A stretch of DNA of 64,000 nucleotides from an uncultured Atopobium sp. (GCA_938036925.1 CALHVU010000021.1:62001-126000); one strand, 5' to 3'; counted from the first letter of the stretch, positions 1-7,057 are shown. Translations and numbers: made by a program. Notes: generated by a model from the sequence alone, not told the origin.

Positions 1-239
1 TCTCGATGAGAAACCCATAGCTCGGAAAGAGTGTTTCCTTCAAAGGCACCAGAGGCAACTTCACAGTCTCCGTTAGGATGTGCGCTGATTGCCCAGCACT
101 CTCCTACTGCACCTTCAGGAATGTCATAGCCATACTCTTCAGCAAGCCTTCTGCCGCCCCAAATCTTATTGTGAAAAAGGGGCTTTAAAAAGATAAGATC
201 ATTATATGACCTGTCCATATTCTTACCTGAATCTAGCAT
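1..239 (-). CDS. manA: Mannose-6-phosphate isomerase class I, N-terminal part
   Basis: The gene runs off the left edge; about 79 N-terminal residues are present. The reverse strand reads MLDSGKNMDRSYND..., then IFLKPLFHNKIWGGRRL, DIPEGAVGECWAISAH and FEGNTLSELW. These are the opening motifs of the zinc-dependent class I phosphomannose isomerases, which interconvert mannose-6-phosphate and fructose-6-phosphate in the cytosol. The ATG at 239 is chosen because AAGGAG lies about 7 nt before it; an in-frame ATG at 218 is the alternative. The metal ligands and catalytic Arg lie beyond the edge, so activity cannot be judged. Upstream DNA carries a near-exact direct repeat (272-286 and 305-320). Confidence 0.85.
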   Translation of the reverse strand, partial: MLDSGKNMDRSYNDLIFLKPLFHNKIWGGRRLAEEYGYDIPEGAVGECWAISAHPNGDCEVASGAFEGNTLSELWVSHR

Positions 240-360
240 CGTAGCTCCTTATATGCAGTGCATACATGCTTTTCTAATAGCTAACAACTCTATAGTCTAA
301 CGGATTCTAATAGCTTAACACTGACTCATTTACCTGCTTTTGACAGGGTTTCTCGCTAAC

Positions 361-391
361 AAAAAAGGCTCAGCCAAAAAGCTGAGCCTTT
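361..391 (-). terminator. Rho-independent terminator of the lipoprotein gene
   Basis: An 11-bp stem (AAAGGCTCAGC at 364-374 with GCTGAGCCTTT at 381-391) and a 6-nt loop are followed on the minus strand by a run of Ts. It lies just past the stop of the gene at 415-1035. Confidence 0.85.
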
Positions 392-414
392 GCAGTCAAT
401 GAACTAAATAAAAC

Positions 415-1035
415 TTAGAACATAACGCTGAAGGAATCCATGCTGTAGTCGGAACCATAAAGAGCAAGGATGGTACCACGAACGGTTGCGGATGGATCCA
501 TCTTTACACCTGGATCAAAGTATGCAAAGCCCTTGGTAGTAGTGTTAGGAGCGGCGTTAACAAACAGGTTCAGCTCATCCTTGCCAACAGCGGTGTCAGT
601 GGACTGAATGAAGATGTTGGTATCGGTCTTGTTGACAACCTCAACCAGATAGCCGTTGGAGTTCTCAAAGTCAACACCAATGCCGGTAACGGTAACGGTA
701 ATCTTATCGGTGTCGATAAGAACCTCGGTCTTATCGCCAGTCTTCTTAACATCATCAACGTACTTCTGAACGTTGGTAATCTGCTCTGAAGTGTTGTGCT
801 TTTCCATCAGAGAATCATAGAGGTCTTTGGCATCAGAATCACCAGGACGGGTATCTGATGGCTTAGTTGCAGTATTTGCATCAGGTGCAGCCTGCTGCTG
901 TTGCTGCTGCTGTTGCTGCTGACCACCGCCAGTAGTGGTTCCTGGATCAGCAAGATTTGGAATAAGATTGCAGCCAGCAAGTGCAAGAACGGCAGAAGCG
1001 GATGCTGCTACGAGGCCGAGCTTATTAAACTTCAT
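415..1035 (-). CDS. Secreted lipoprotein with poly-Gln linker (DUF4352-like fold possible)
   Basis: 206 aa. The signal peptide ends in the lipobox LALAGC (Cys22), so the protein should be lipidated and anchored outside the membrane. It is followed by Gly/Thr-rich sequence and ten consecutive Gln (CAG/CAA), then an Ala/Asp/Pro-rich linker. The C-terminal ~130 residues read as a beta-rich domain (KITVTVTGIGVDFENSNGYLVEVVNKTDTN), reminiscent of immunoglobulin-like DUF4352/telokin-type lipoprotein domains; that assignment is tentative. Start: ATG at 1035 with AAAGGAG about 7 nt upstream. It has its own promoter (1070-1099) next to a sequence resembling the TetR operators at 1774-1821, so control by the upstream TetR gene is plausible. 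The poly-Gln tract is unstable-repeat-like and could vary in length between strains. Confidence 0.85.
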   Translation of the reverse strand: MKFNKLGLVAASASAVLALAGCNLIPNLADPGTTTGGGQQQQQQQQQQAAPDANTATKPSDTRPGDSDAKDLYDSLMEKHNTSEQITNVQKYVDDVKKTGDKTEVLIDTDKITVTVTGIGVDFENSNGYLVEVVNKTDTNIFIQSTDTAVGKDELNLFVNAAPNTTTKGFAYFDPGVKMDPSATVRGTILALYGSDYSMDSFSVMF

Positions 1036-1069
1036 AAAGGTCTCCTTTGGGTGATTTATACCTTGTAAG

Positions 1070-1099
1070 AGGATAACGGAAATAAGTAGATATTGTCAA
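1070..1099 (-). promoter_or_regulatory. Sigma70-type promoter of the lipoprotein gene
   Basis: On the minus strand: -35 TTGACA (1099-1094), 18-bp spacer, -10 TATCCT (1075-1070). Overlapping and just downstream is CCTTGTAAGAGG (plus-strand 1061-1072), a one-base-shorter relative of the palindromes upstream of the TetR gene. Confidence 0.75.
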
Positions 1100-1120
1100 T
1101 TTTTATGCACAGATGAGCAT

Positions 1121-1741
1121 CTAATGTTCTTCAACTAAGGCTTTAATGCCACCTTGCGTAAACATTACTGCTGAATTTATGTGACCGTCAGCCTCTTCAC
1201 GAGTCTCATCATTTTTAAGAATATTGACAATGGTGGTCATTTCAGTTTGAGCAAGCCAGGTAATAATAAACTCATCATAGGGTTTAACCTGTGCAACGTT
1301 AGGATAAAGAATGGCTCTGATGGTTGCAGAGATAACCTCAGTCAACTCTTCAAAGAAATGAACGACGTGTGGATTTTCTCGGTTATTCACAAGAATCTGC
1401 ACTACGTACCTATTTCCGTATAGAAGATCTAAGAATTTCTCGAGCGTTTCTGCATTGCCCAAAGGAGTGTCTTCAAGGTTTCTTTCTCCGGAAACCAGCA
1501 GATGATCTTTGTAATCCTCGAGAATCTGAATTGCGCCTTCAGTGACAGGGGTCAAAACATTCTTAAAGAGGTCCTCTTTGTTATCAAAGAAGAAATAAAG
1601 AGCGCCCGTGGTAACACCTGCGTGTGTACAAATCTGTCTCAGTGAAGCTTTATCGTATCCCCGTAAAGCAAACTCTTGCTCTGCGGATTTAAGAAGCCTG
1701 TGACGTGTGTCACAACTTTCTGTTTGTGGTCGCCTCGACAT
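1121..1741 (-). CDS. TetR/AcrR family transcriptional regulator
   Basis: 206 aa. The N-terminal ~55 residues are a TetR helix-turn-helix (RHRLLKSAEQEFALRGYDKASLRQICTHAGVTTGALYFFFDNKEDLF). The remaining all-helical part is the divergent ligand and dimer domain. Start ATG at 1741 opens MSRRPQTES. It probably represses its own promoter through two palindromes centred near 1780 and 1815. It may also control the lipoprotein gene directly downstream, which is in the same orientation with an 85-bp gap and a related site at its promoter. The ligand cannot be read from sequence. Confidence 0.9.
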   Translation of the reverse strand: MSRRPQTESCDTRHRLLKSAEQEFALRGYDKASLRQICTHAGVTTGALYFFFDNKEDLFKNVLTPVTEGAIQILEDYKDHLLVSGERNLEDTPLGNAETLEKFLDLLYGNRYVVQILVNNRENPHVVHFFEELTEVISATIRAILYPNVAQVKPYDEFIITWLAQTEMTTIVNILKNDETREEADGHINSAVMFTQGGIKALVEEH

Positions 1742-1773
1742 TGCTGCCGCTCCTTTATAAATGTTTTAAATCC

Positions 1774-1821
1774 CCTTGTAATAAGGAGATTCCCCCAAAT
1801 CAATACTACCTTGTTTTAAGG
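1774..1821. promoter_or_regulatory. Paired palindromic operators upstream of the TetR gene
   Basis: Two 13-bp near-palindromes, CCTTGTAATAAGG (1774-1786) and CCTTGTTTTAAGG (1809-1821), have centres 35 bp apart in the 5' region of the regulator. They share CCTTGTNNTAAGG and are the obvious candidate binding sites for the adjacent TetR protein (inference). Confidence 0.65.
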
Positions 1822-1942
1822 GGAACATATAACAGAAAGTTAACTAATTATGCAGAAATCTATAAGCGCTACATAACAACTTTTGTGATATTTACTTAAT
1901 TCTTTGATATTGATTAGACGAGAAACACGTCAGAGACATAAT

Positions 1943-1973
1943 AAAACCCTGCTATGTTACATAACAGGGTTTT
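1943..1973 (-). terminator. Terminator downstream of the small Cys protein gene
   Basis: A 14-bp stem (1943-1956 with 1960-1973, one mismatch) around a TTA loop, flanked by A and T runs. It lies immediately downstream of the minus-strand gene ending at 1985. Confidence 0.75.
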
Positions 1974-1984
1974 AAGACATACCG

Positions 1985-2233
1985 TTAACCCAAATTATCC
2001 TTACGCTTAATAAATTCTCCGCAGATATATGACTTCCTTAGATACTCGCGATTAAACGGATCTTTGACGGGAACAAAATCCTCTGGAGACTTAGCAAAGT
2101 GCATGGCGAAAAGCTCATGGATATGTGGATCAGCCAGCAAATAGCCGCGCGAGCAGTACGCCTGATACATCTGGGCGTCCTCGTTAAATTTGAACGAGCT
2201 AAAAGCGCAGTCTGAACAGTGTAGTCCAGCCAT
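1985..2233 (-). CDS. Small Cys-containing protein of unknown function
   Basis: 82 aa if translation starts at the ATG at 2233, which has AGGAG 9 nt upstream. The in-frame ATG at 2242 directly abuts that AGGAG and is less likely. The product has a CSDC (CxxC) pair near its N-terminus and single Cys residues in YCSRG and YICGEF, so a metal-binding fold is possible. It contains no signal peptide or membrane segment. I do not recognise the family. It sits between a TetR gene and an XRE-type regulator and has its own terminator. Confidence 0.6.
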   Translation of the reverse strand: MAGLHCSDCAFSSFKFNEDAQMYQAYCSRGYLLADPHIHELFAMHFAKSPEDFVPVKDPFNREYLRKSYICGEFIKRKDNLG

Positions 2234-2342
2234 CTTGCACATCTCCTACTCTTCAGATAGCCCCATGCAATCTGAACAACGCTGAATCATACGCGTATAC
2301 AGCAAGTATGGCATTGAAAACAATAAAAATAGTCAAAAATAC

Positions 2343-2762
2343 TTATTCGACGCCAAGAATTTCCGGGAGCGTGTAATCTGAACCGTTCCCCGAGGAAACA
2401 ACAGGTTGAAGGTATTCTCTATTGTCATTTCCGTCATGCATAACAGTAGGATTTGGAAGATTAACACCCTCGGCTAAATTCTTCTTCTGCATCTCTGTAA
2501 GCTCCACGCCAGCATCAACAAGATCTTTAAGATGCTCAACCCAGAGTTGATCAAGACTTAAGGAGAAAAAGTCAGCGATAACCTTTGCTTTATCAAATGA
2601 AGGCCACTTACGGCGCTCGGTGCAAATATAAGAGACATACGCACGTGACCAATGTGAGAATTCGCACAGGTCTACCTGGCGCTTGCCACTTTCTTGTAAC
2701 AACCTTGCTACTGTCCTACCCAAACCTGGGTCGGTCTTTTTGGTAACACCTGCCTTAGCCAT
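2343..2762 (-). CDS. XRE-like helix-turn-helix protein
   Basis: 139 aa from the ATG at 2762 (MAKAGVTKKTD), preferred over an ATG at 2801 that lacks a ribosome site. Residues ~12-70 (LGRTVARLLQESGKRQVDLCEFSHWSRAYVSYICTERRKWPSFDKAKVIADFFSLSLDQLW) resemble a lambda-repressor-type HTH: a tolerant helix 2, a variable recognition helix and the typical xxLAxxFxVSxDxL ending. The C-terminal ~65 residues are low-complexity and probably flexible. It may act as a small DNA-binding regulator. Its upstream region (2763-3493) holds unusual repeats that could be its targets. Confidence 0.65.
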   Translation of the reverse strand: MAKAGVTKKTDPGLGRTVARLLQESGKRQVDLCEFSHWSRAYVSYICTERRKWPSFDKAKVIADFFSLSLDQLWVEHLKDLVDAGVELTEMQKKNLAEGVNLPNPTVMHDGNDNREYLQPVVSSGNGSDYTLPEILGVE

Positions 2763-3048
2763 CTCACAGCCCCATCTGCTCAAACGATGCCTTAAAAACA
2801 TGCGTATGTTTTATGCATAGTCCCGCGTTGTTACCGTATCATACTACACTAAAATATCTTCAGATACAATTTGTTATGTTGTTTTACAAGCGGAAATTTA
2901 AAGAAAATTGCATACCTGTTACGTAAATAAATCGTAAGTGACTCTTCTGTCTGAGATTAATTGGCTATACAAAAGATATGCAAAAATCAATTCCTCTATG
3001 CAAAATAATGTATTGGCGATTTTATGCGATAACAAAGAACCTCTACGT

Positions 3049-3092
3049 GAACTGCCTCCCATTTCTTAGACACGAGAAATGGGAGGCAGTTC
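3049..3092. repeat. Perfect 18-bp inverted repeat (hairpin)
   Basis: Left arm GAACTGCCTCCCATTTCT (3049-3066), 8-nt loop, right arm AGAAATGGGAGGCAGTTC (3075-3092); all 18 pairs match. No T-run follows on either strand, so a simple intrinsic terminator is unlikely. Its function is unknown. Confidence 0.9.
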
Positions 3093-3095
3093 AAA

Positions 3096-3224
3096 ACACA
3101 CCTATGTCGGATAATCTGTTAAAAAGACGTATACATTACGCTGAAAATACCCCAATCATGCAGATTATCGTCATTAGGTGTGTAAAATGCCCGCAATTGA
3201 GCAGAATATCTGACTTAGGTGTGT
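3096..3224. repeat. Three copies of a 23-bp split motif
   Basis: The motif is CAGAWTATC-N5-TAGGTGTGT. Copies: 3096-3118 (minus orientation), 3161-3183 (plus) and 3202-3224 (plus). The two plus copies start 41 bp apart. The 9-bp outer blocks are conserved while the 5-nt centre differs, which suggests a bipartite protein-binding site. Confidence 0.8.
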
Positions 3225-3450
3225 TCCGTAGATACTAAATTTATCGATAGTTAAATTTCTTATATTTCTCTATTCATGTTTAAGCATATTAGATGAAATT
3301 TATACATAGAGATGCATATCAGGTAGTGCGACTGCCTAGCTGCCTGGCTATCTTGATTAGGAACATGTCGATTCTTCGGCAGAACCTACCAAAGCTGCGC
3401 TATTTTGTGGGCCAGGCCTAAAAGCCGACGCTAACACGCTGCAGAATCAT

Positions 3451-3481
3451 AATCCCCCGCGCACTTTCTGCACGAGGGATT
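3451..3481 (-). terminator. Hairpin just past the RNase P RNA 3' end
   Basis: AATCCC/GGGATT plus inner pairs, with two C.A mismatches and a 5-nt loop. It lacks a T-run on the minus strand, so it could be a weak terminator or a processing stem. Low certainty. Confidence 0.4.
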
Positions 3482-3493
3482 TGCGTTCAGTAG

Positions 3494-3862
3494 GCAAAGT
3501 GGACGTATAAGCCGGGTTCTGTCGCGGACAACCATTTATCTACTACCAGCATTGCTACTGGTCTCTAGCGCGCAACCCGAGCGCAGTGCGGGCCACACCA
3601 TAGCGCTCCTATTTGCGTTTGCTCCGGATGGGGTTTACCAAGCCACGCTGTTGCCAACATGCTGGTAGTCTCTTACACTACCGTTTCAGCTTTTCTCTTT
3701 ACGCGAATGCGCAGGTGAGAGTCTTCTTTTCTGCGGCACTTTCCGTCGGGTCACCCCGCCTGGCCGTTAGCCAGCATCCTGCCCTGTGGAGCCCGGACTT
3801 TCCTCATAGCACACTCCCAATTAGTTGGACGGGTGCTCCGCGGTTGTCTGGTCCACTTTGCA
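3494..3862 (-). ncRNA. rnpB: RNase P RNA, bacterial class A type
   Basis: The catalytic RNA of ribonuclease P, which matures tRNA 5' ends. On the minus strand the 5' part carries the universal GAGGAAAGTCCGGGCTCC core (P4/CR-I region). The 3' part carries ACAGAACCCGGCTTATA (CR-V). The extreme ends, AAGTGGAC (5') and GTCCACTTT (3'), pair to form helix P1, which sets the limits given. Length is about 369 nt, normal for the class. An extended -10 (TGATACAAT; box at plus 3869-3874) lies 7 nt before the 5' end. Confidence 0.95.
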
Positions 3863-3868
3863 TGGGCG

Positions 3869-3877
3869 ATTGTATCA
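3869..3877 (-). promoter_or_regulatory. Extended -10 element of rnpB
   Basis: The minus strand reads TGATACAAT with the start of the RNA about 7 nt downstream. No clear -35 is seen, as expected for an extended -10 promoter. Confidence 0.6.
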
Positions 3878-3939
3878 CGTTCATAAGGCTGGAGGCTCCG
3901 AAGTCAAATAATCTCCAAGTAAATGAGATGTTGCGAGGG

Positions 3940-3980
3940 CACGCTCTTCTCGACACATGCTGAGTGGCGAGAAGAGCGTG
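3940..3980. repeat. 13-bp inverted repeat containing a GGCGAGAA word
   Basis: CACGCTCTTCTCG (3940-3952) pairs perfectly with CGAGAAGAGCGTG (3968-3980) over a 15-nt loop. The right arm contains the dispersed octamer (3966-3973); the left arm is a one-base variant of it. It lies between the divergently transcribed rnpB and PTS EIIA genes. Confidence 0.8.
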
Positions 3981-4065
3981 ATTTGGCACGTCGTGTTCAT
4001 GAAAAGCAACGGAAGCTTCTTTGAATGCTGCTATGATGGATAGGCTTACATACGAAAGGACTAGC

Positions 4066-4596
4066 ATGGGACTCTTTGATCTTTTCAAGAAATCTTCCAA
4101 GACAGCCACGCCAGAGGCTCTTGTTGTTTCTGATTACACTGCTAAAACAATTTATGCACCAGCAAGCGGAAAAGTTGTTGCGCTAGAGAACGTTCCTGAT
4201 CCTGTTTTTGCAGGTGGAATGCTTGGACAGGGTCTGGGTATTTGGCCTTTTGAGGGTGTCGTGTACGCGCCGGTTTCGGGCACTATTACCGCAACTACTC
4301 CAACTGTTCACGCCTTTGGAATTACTGCCGATTCTGGAGAAGAGGTTTTGATTCACGTAGGCGTTGATACCGTTGAGATGAAGGGTGACGGCTTTACCGC
4401 TCTTGTTGAGCAGGATCAGCATGTTGAGGTTGGTCAGCCACTGATGACCTTTGACCTGGATAAGGTCAAGGATGCGGGTCATCCTGAGGTGGTTATTCTT
4501 GCTATCACCAATTCTAGCGAGTACAGCAACGTTGAGGTTCTTGTTTCCGCTGACCAGCCAGTTTCTGCTGGCGAGAAGGTCTGTGTACTCGCGTAA
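4066..4596 (+). CDS. crr: PTS glucose-type EIIA component
   Basis: 176 aa. Start at the ATG at 4066 (MGLFDLFKK) with GAAAGGA upstream; the longer frame lacks a ribosome site. EIIA(Glc) accepts phosphate from HPr and passes it to an EIIB sugar-transport domain, and often regulates other uptake systems. Family marks: APASGKVV, GGMLGQGLGI, YAPVSGTI, the first active-site His in VHAFG (His82) and the phosphorylated His in LIHVGVDTVEMKGDGF (His97). It is a free-standing EIIA with no membrane domain, so a partner EIICB must be elsewhere. HPr is encoded in this window at 40990. Confidence 0.93.
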   Translation: MGLFDLFKKSSKTATPEALVVSDYTAKTIYAPASGKVVALENVPDPVFAGGMLGQGLGIWPFEGVVYAPVSGTITATTPTVHAFGITADSGEEVLIHVGVDTVEMKGDGFTALVEQDQHVEVGQPLMTFDLDKVKDAGHPEVVILAITNSSEYSNVEVLVSADQPVSAGEKVCVLA

Positions 4597-4616
4597 CTCG
4601 GTTATATACGCGCTCT

Positions 4617-5258
4617 ATGCCTGAAACATCTTACAAGACAATCAAGCTGGGCTTTGTTGCGGAAGGTCTCTTTGAAGACAGAAAAAGTCGCTTCATAGCT
4701 CAGCTTTGTCATGTAGAAACAGAGTCAGAAGTACAAGAGTTTCTCGCCACGGTAAGAGCAAAGCACTACAATGCTCGCCACAACGTTCCTGCATGGATCT
4801 TGGAGGACGGCACGGAGCGTGCTTCCGACGACGGAGAGCCTTCCAGAACGGCGGGAATGCCTGTGCTGGAGGTATTGCGCGGAGCGGGGCTTAAGAACGT
4901 CTGCTGCGTTGTCACGCGCTATTTTGGTGGAACACTTCTGGGTCCTGGTGGCCTTGTTCGTGCGTATACGGCGGCCACTCAAGAGGCTTTGGCTGCTGCT
5001 GAGGAAGTATCTGCTGTTCAGGAGATGCTGCAGGTTGTGAGGGTGGAGTTGTCAGCCCCATATAACCTGTATGAGCAGATTCAGCGCTTGGTCTCAGATA
5101 TCGGTGGCAAGGTTATAACGGCAGAGTTTGGAGCGGACGTTTTTCTCGCCATAGACTTTAGGTGCGGAGAAGAAGCGGCGTTTACAGAGGCGTTGCGGGA
5201 GCTGAGTGCCGGAAAGATTACAGCTAAGGTCTCCGCGGCACGTTTTGATCTGTTCTAG
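4617..5258 (+). CDS. yigZ: YigZ/IMPACT family protein (UPF0029)
   Basis: 213 aa. The N-terminal domain has the family signature (RAKHYNARHNVPAW, SDDGEPSRTAGMPVLEVL, VVTRYFGGTLLGPGGLVRAY); the C-terminal ~75 residues form the ferredoxin-like DUF1949 domain. The bacterial biochemical role is not settled; eukaryotic relatives (IMPACT) act in translational control. It begins 20 nt after the EIIA stop with no clear ribosome site, so coupling to the upstream gene is likely. Its 3' end overlaps a convergent small membrane protein gene by 35 bp. Confidence 0.9.
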   Translation: MPETSYKTIKLGFVAEGLFEDRKSRFIAQLCHVETESEVQEFLATVRAKHYNARHNVPAWILEDGTERASDDGEPSRTAGMPVLEVLRGAGLKNVCCVVTRYFGGTLLGPGGLVRAYTAATQEALAAAEEVSAVQEMLQVVRVELSAPYNLYEQIQRLVSDIGGKVITAEFGADVFLAIDFRCGEEAAFTEALRELSAGKITAKVSAARFDLF

Positions 5259-5430
5259 AGGGTTTAATAAATCTAGCTTCAATAAACCAAAAAATACCAA
5301 ATAAGAGAATGGTAAGGATAATGCGACCATTTTCTGGCAGCATACCTCTTGAATCGCAATACCAAATTAATAAAAAGAGCACTAAGATCGCAGCTCGTAA
5401 AATGACACGCTCTTTTGAAATGTATTTCAT
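5224..5430 (-). CDS. Small two-helix membrane protein, unknown function
   Basis: 68 aa with two hydrophobic segments (about residues 11-26 and 37-51) separated by a short charged loop, and a basic C-terminus. A strong AGGAGG 6-7 nt before the ATG at 5430 argues that it is real despite its 35-bp tail-to-tail overlap with the YigZ gene. I do not recognise a family. Confidence 0.65.
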   Translation of the reverse strand: MKYISKERVILRAAILVLFLLIWYCDSRGMLPENGRIILTILLFGIFWFIEARFIKPSRTDQNVPRRP

Positions 5431-5474
5431 GAGAGCCTCCTAAATAAGCTTAAGCTTTTTTCAGTATAGACCAA

Positions 5475-5508
5475 TATGGCCGGCACAGAAAATTCTGTAC
5501 CGGCCATA
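5475..5508 (-). terminator. Hairpin downstream of the first aminopeptidase gene
   Basis: A 14-bp GC-rich stem (TATGGCCGGCACAG with CTGTACCGGCCATA, one mismatch) around a 6-nt loop, 45 bp past the stop at 5553. The T-run is poor, so it may be a terminator or an RNA-stabilising stem. Confidence 0.6.
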
Positions 5509-5552
5509 GGTGCTTTTATGTGCGTGCTTAGTAGGCTGTGGTTGCGCGTACC

Positions 5553-7022
5553 TTACTTGCGGTTACGGCCACCAAGGGAGTAGCCCAGGTTCTCCCAGAA
5601 ATCAATCTGGACATCTTCGCCCTCGTCCCAAACCTTGAGCAGGTCCTCTGGAACGTACTGACGACGAACATCAGCCTCGCCGCCGTAGAGGCGGAACCAG
5701 TCTGCGCTCATGATGAGATAGCCGTCCTTACCGGAGTCCTTACCCCAGCTGTTCTCAATGCGCCACTGCTTGGCCTTGCCATTTTGGTCGAGTTCAACGC
5801 CCTGGAAGGTCATTGCGTGGGTAAGGGAAGTCTCATAGTTCTCAATCATTGAGGCGCGATCCATGTCAAAATCAACGCCAAAGAGGCCGTTGTAATCCAT
5901 GGTGTCGGTTGAGAGAACGTAGTTGAAGTCCTCATTGTGACGAGGGAACTCCTGCATAACGTCGCAGGCCATGCAGACAGGGTTGCCATCCTTCAAAGAA
6001 GCAATGGTAGCTGCCTCAAGAACCTCTGGCTCAACGTTTAAGAAGCGTGTCTGAATGCCGCCCAAGACGGTATCGATGAAGGTTGGGTGATACACCTTGC
6101 CGTAAGGATATTTCTTACTTGGAACGGAAATCAGTTGGACAAAGCCGCGAGGGTCTACACCACAATAGCGCTCAGCAAACTCAAGAGGAGTAATGCCAAA
6201 GTCGCGAAGAATCTGGGTGCCCTCCTCGTCCTTCTCGCCGTCCTTCTTGTCCTTGCTATCGGAAGCCTTACTTGGCTCAACAGGAGAGAGCTTTGCCTTA
6301 TCTACCTGTGCGTTTTTGCCAACCTTGCACTCAAAATCAAAGGTCAGAGGCGGCTCGCCAAGGCAGACGGAAAGAATCTGATGGAAGCCCTTGAGCTGCT
6401 CCTGCTTAAGCGCACGAAGCTCGTCCAGAGACTTGCCAGCTGCGTATGCTGCGCGAAGTTCGCCAGCACTCTTTCTGAACAGGCGGTCAATGCGCTCATC
6501 CATCTGAGTGGAGTTCTTGGAGCAAGCAGTCTCTGGCATGGCATCCTTAGGAACCAGGCCGTACTTCTCAACCAAGCTCATAGCAAAGGAATAGTAGCCG
6601 CCGTCGCCAATGCCCTCGGTCAGAAGTGTGTGGACAACACGAGAATCGGTTGGCTGGTCAGCGGTCTGAATGATGTACTCAAGTGCGGAGTTAGCCTTCT
6701 CAAGCTTGTCGTAGAACATGCCATATGCCTGGCTGAACTCAAAGGTATCAACGTCAAGCTTCTTGATTGCCTCCTGGCGAAGTACGTTGAAAGAAGAGAA
6801 CATCCAGCAGCGACCACTCTGACGCTGGTTGGTGACGTCGCCGGTCTTTGCAACGGCAACACCGTAGGTATCAGCGTAAGTGCGCATGGTGGTGATGTCG
6901 CGAGCAGCTGCGGAAACGCCCATAGAAGTTACGGAGTTGCGGGCAACGCGGTTAGCACGGTCTGCGCTAAAAGCAGCAGTTTCCTCGTTTGCCCATTGTG
7001 GATTTACGGTCTGATCAGCCAT
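5553..7022 (-). CDS. pepC: C1-family aminopeptidase (PepC/bleomycin hydrolase type)
   Basis: 489 aa cytosolic cysteine aminopeptidase that trims N-terminal residues from peptides, normally as a hexamer. The papain-type triad is visible: Cys72 in QSGRCWMF, His in THAMTFQGV and Asn in ENSWGKDSGKDGY. It is longer than the usual ~445 aa because of a charged, Lys/Asp/Glu-rich insert around residues 230-270 (SKDKKDGEKDEEG). Start at 7022 with AAAGGAG 7 nt upstream. It lies directly downstream of a second homologue (7098-8456) but is separated from it by a strong terminator. The two are diverged, consistent with an old duplication and different peptide preferences. Confidence 0.93.
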   Translation of the reverse strand: MADQTVNPQWANEETAAFSADRANRVARNSVTSMGVSAAARDITTMRTYADTYGVAVAKTGDVTNQRQSGRCWMFSSFNVLRQEAIKKLDVDTFEFSQAYGMFYDKLEKANSALEYIIQTADQPTDSRVVHTLLTEGIGDGGYYSFAMSLVEKYGLVPKDAMPETACSKNSTQMDERIDRLFRKSAGELRAAYAAGKSLDELRALKQEQLKGFHQILSVCLGEPPLTFDFECKVGKNAQVDKAKLSPVEPSKASDSKDKKDGEKDEEGTQILRDFGITPLEFAERYCGVDPRGFVQLISVPSKKYPYGKVYHPTFIDTVLGGIQTRFLNVEPEVLEAATIASLKDGNPVCMACDVMQEFPRHNEDFNYVLSTDTMDYNGLFGVDFDMDRASMIENYETSLTHAMTFQGVELDQNGKAKQWRIENSWGKDSGKDGYLIMSADWFRLYGGEADVRRQYVPEDLLKVWDEGEDVQIDFWENLGYSLGGRNRK

Positions 7023-7057
7023 TACGGCTCCTTTTGTTAGTAGCGTTTAGAAAAAAC

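Larger units (their letters stand above)
2763..3493. other. Gene-poor 0.7-kb AT-rich interval with structured repeats
   Basis: No convincing gene was found. An 86-codon plus-strand frame (2978-3238) runs straight through the repeats and has no ribosome site. The interval holds an 18-bp perfect hairpin (3049-3092), three copies of a 23-bp split motif (3096-3224) and a hairpin just past the RNase P RNA 3' end (3451-3481). Nothing recognisable was seen in 2820-3040 or 3230-3440. Confidence 0.6.

Noticed and set aside
3096..3224. CRISPR-like array
   Set aside because: Only three copies, one inverted, with uneven spacing and a variable centre within the repeat; no cas genes are in the window.
2978..3238. 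86-codon plus-strand frame
   Set aside because: It runs through the 18-bp hairpin and all three copies of the 23-bp motif and has no ribosome site; the repeats explain the open frame.
3300..3450. Possible tRNA or 6S-like RNA next to rnpB
   Set aside because: Short complementary pieces exist, but no cloverleaf, no T-loop box in the right place and no 6S-type open bubble could be drawn.
3613..4109. Two frames (3613-3963 plus, 3804-4109 minus) over the RNase P RNA and EIIA start
   Set aside because: They cover a structural RNA and hairpin DNA; no ribosome site and no protein features.
6087..7040. 317-codon plus-strand frame antisense to the first aminopeptidase gene
   Set aside because: It mirrors the codon structure of the clear pepC-like gene, has no ribosome site and shows no recognisable domain; long antisense frames arise from the coding bias of the true strand.
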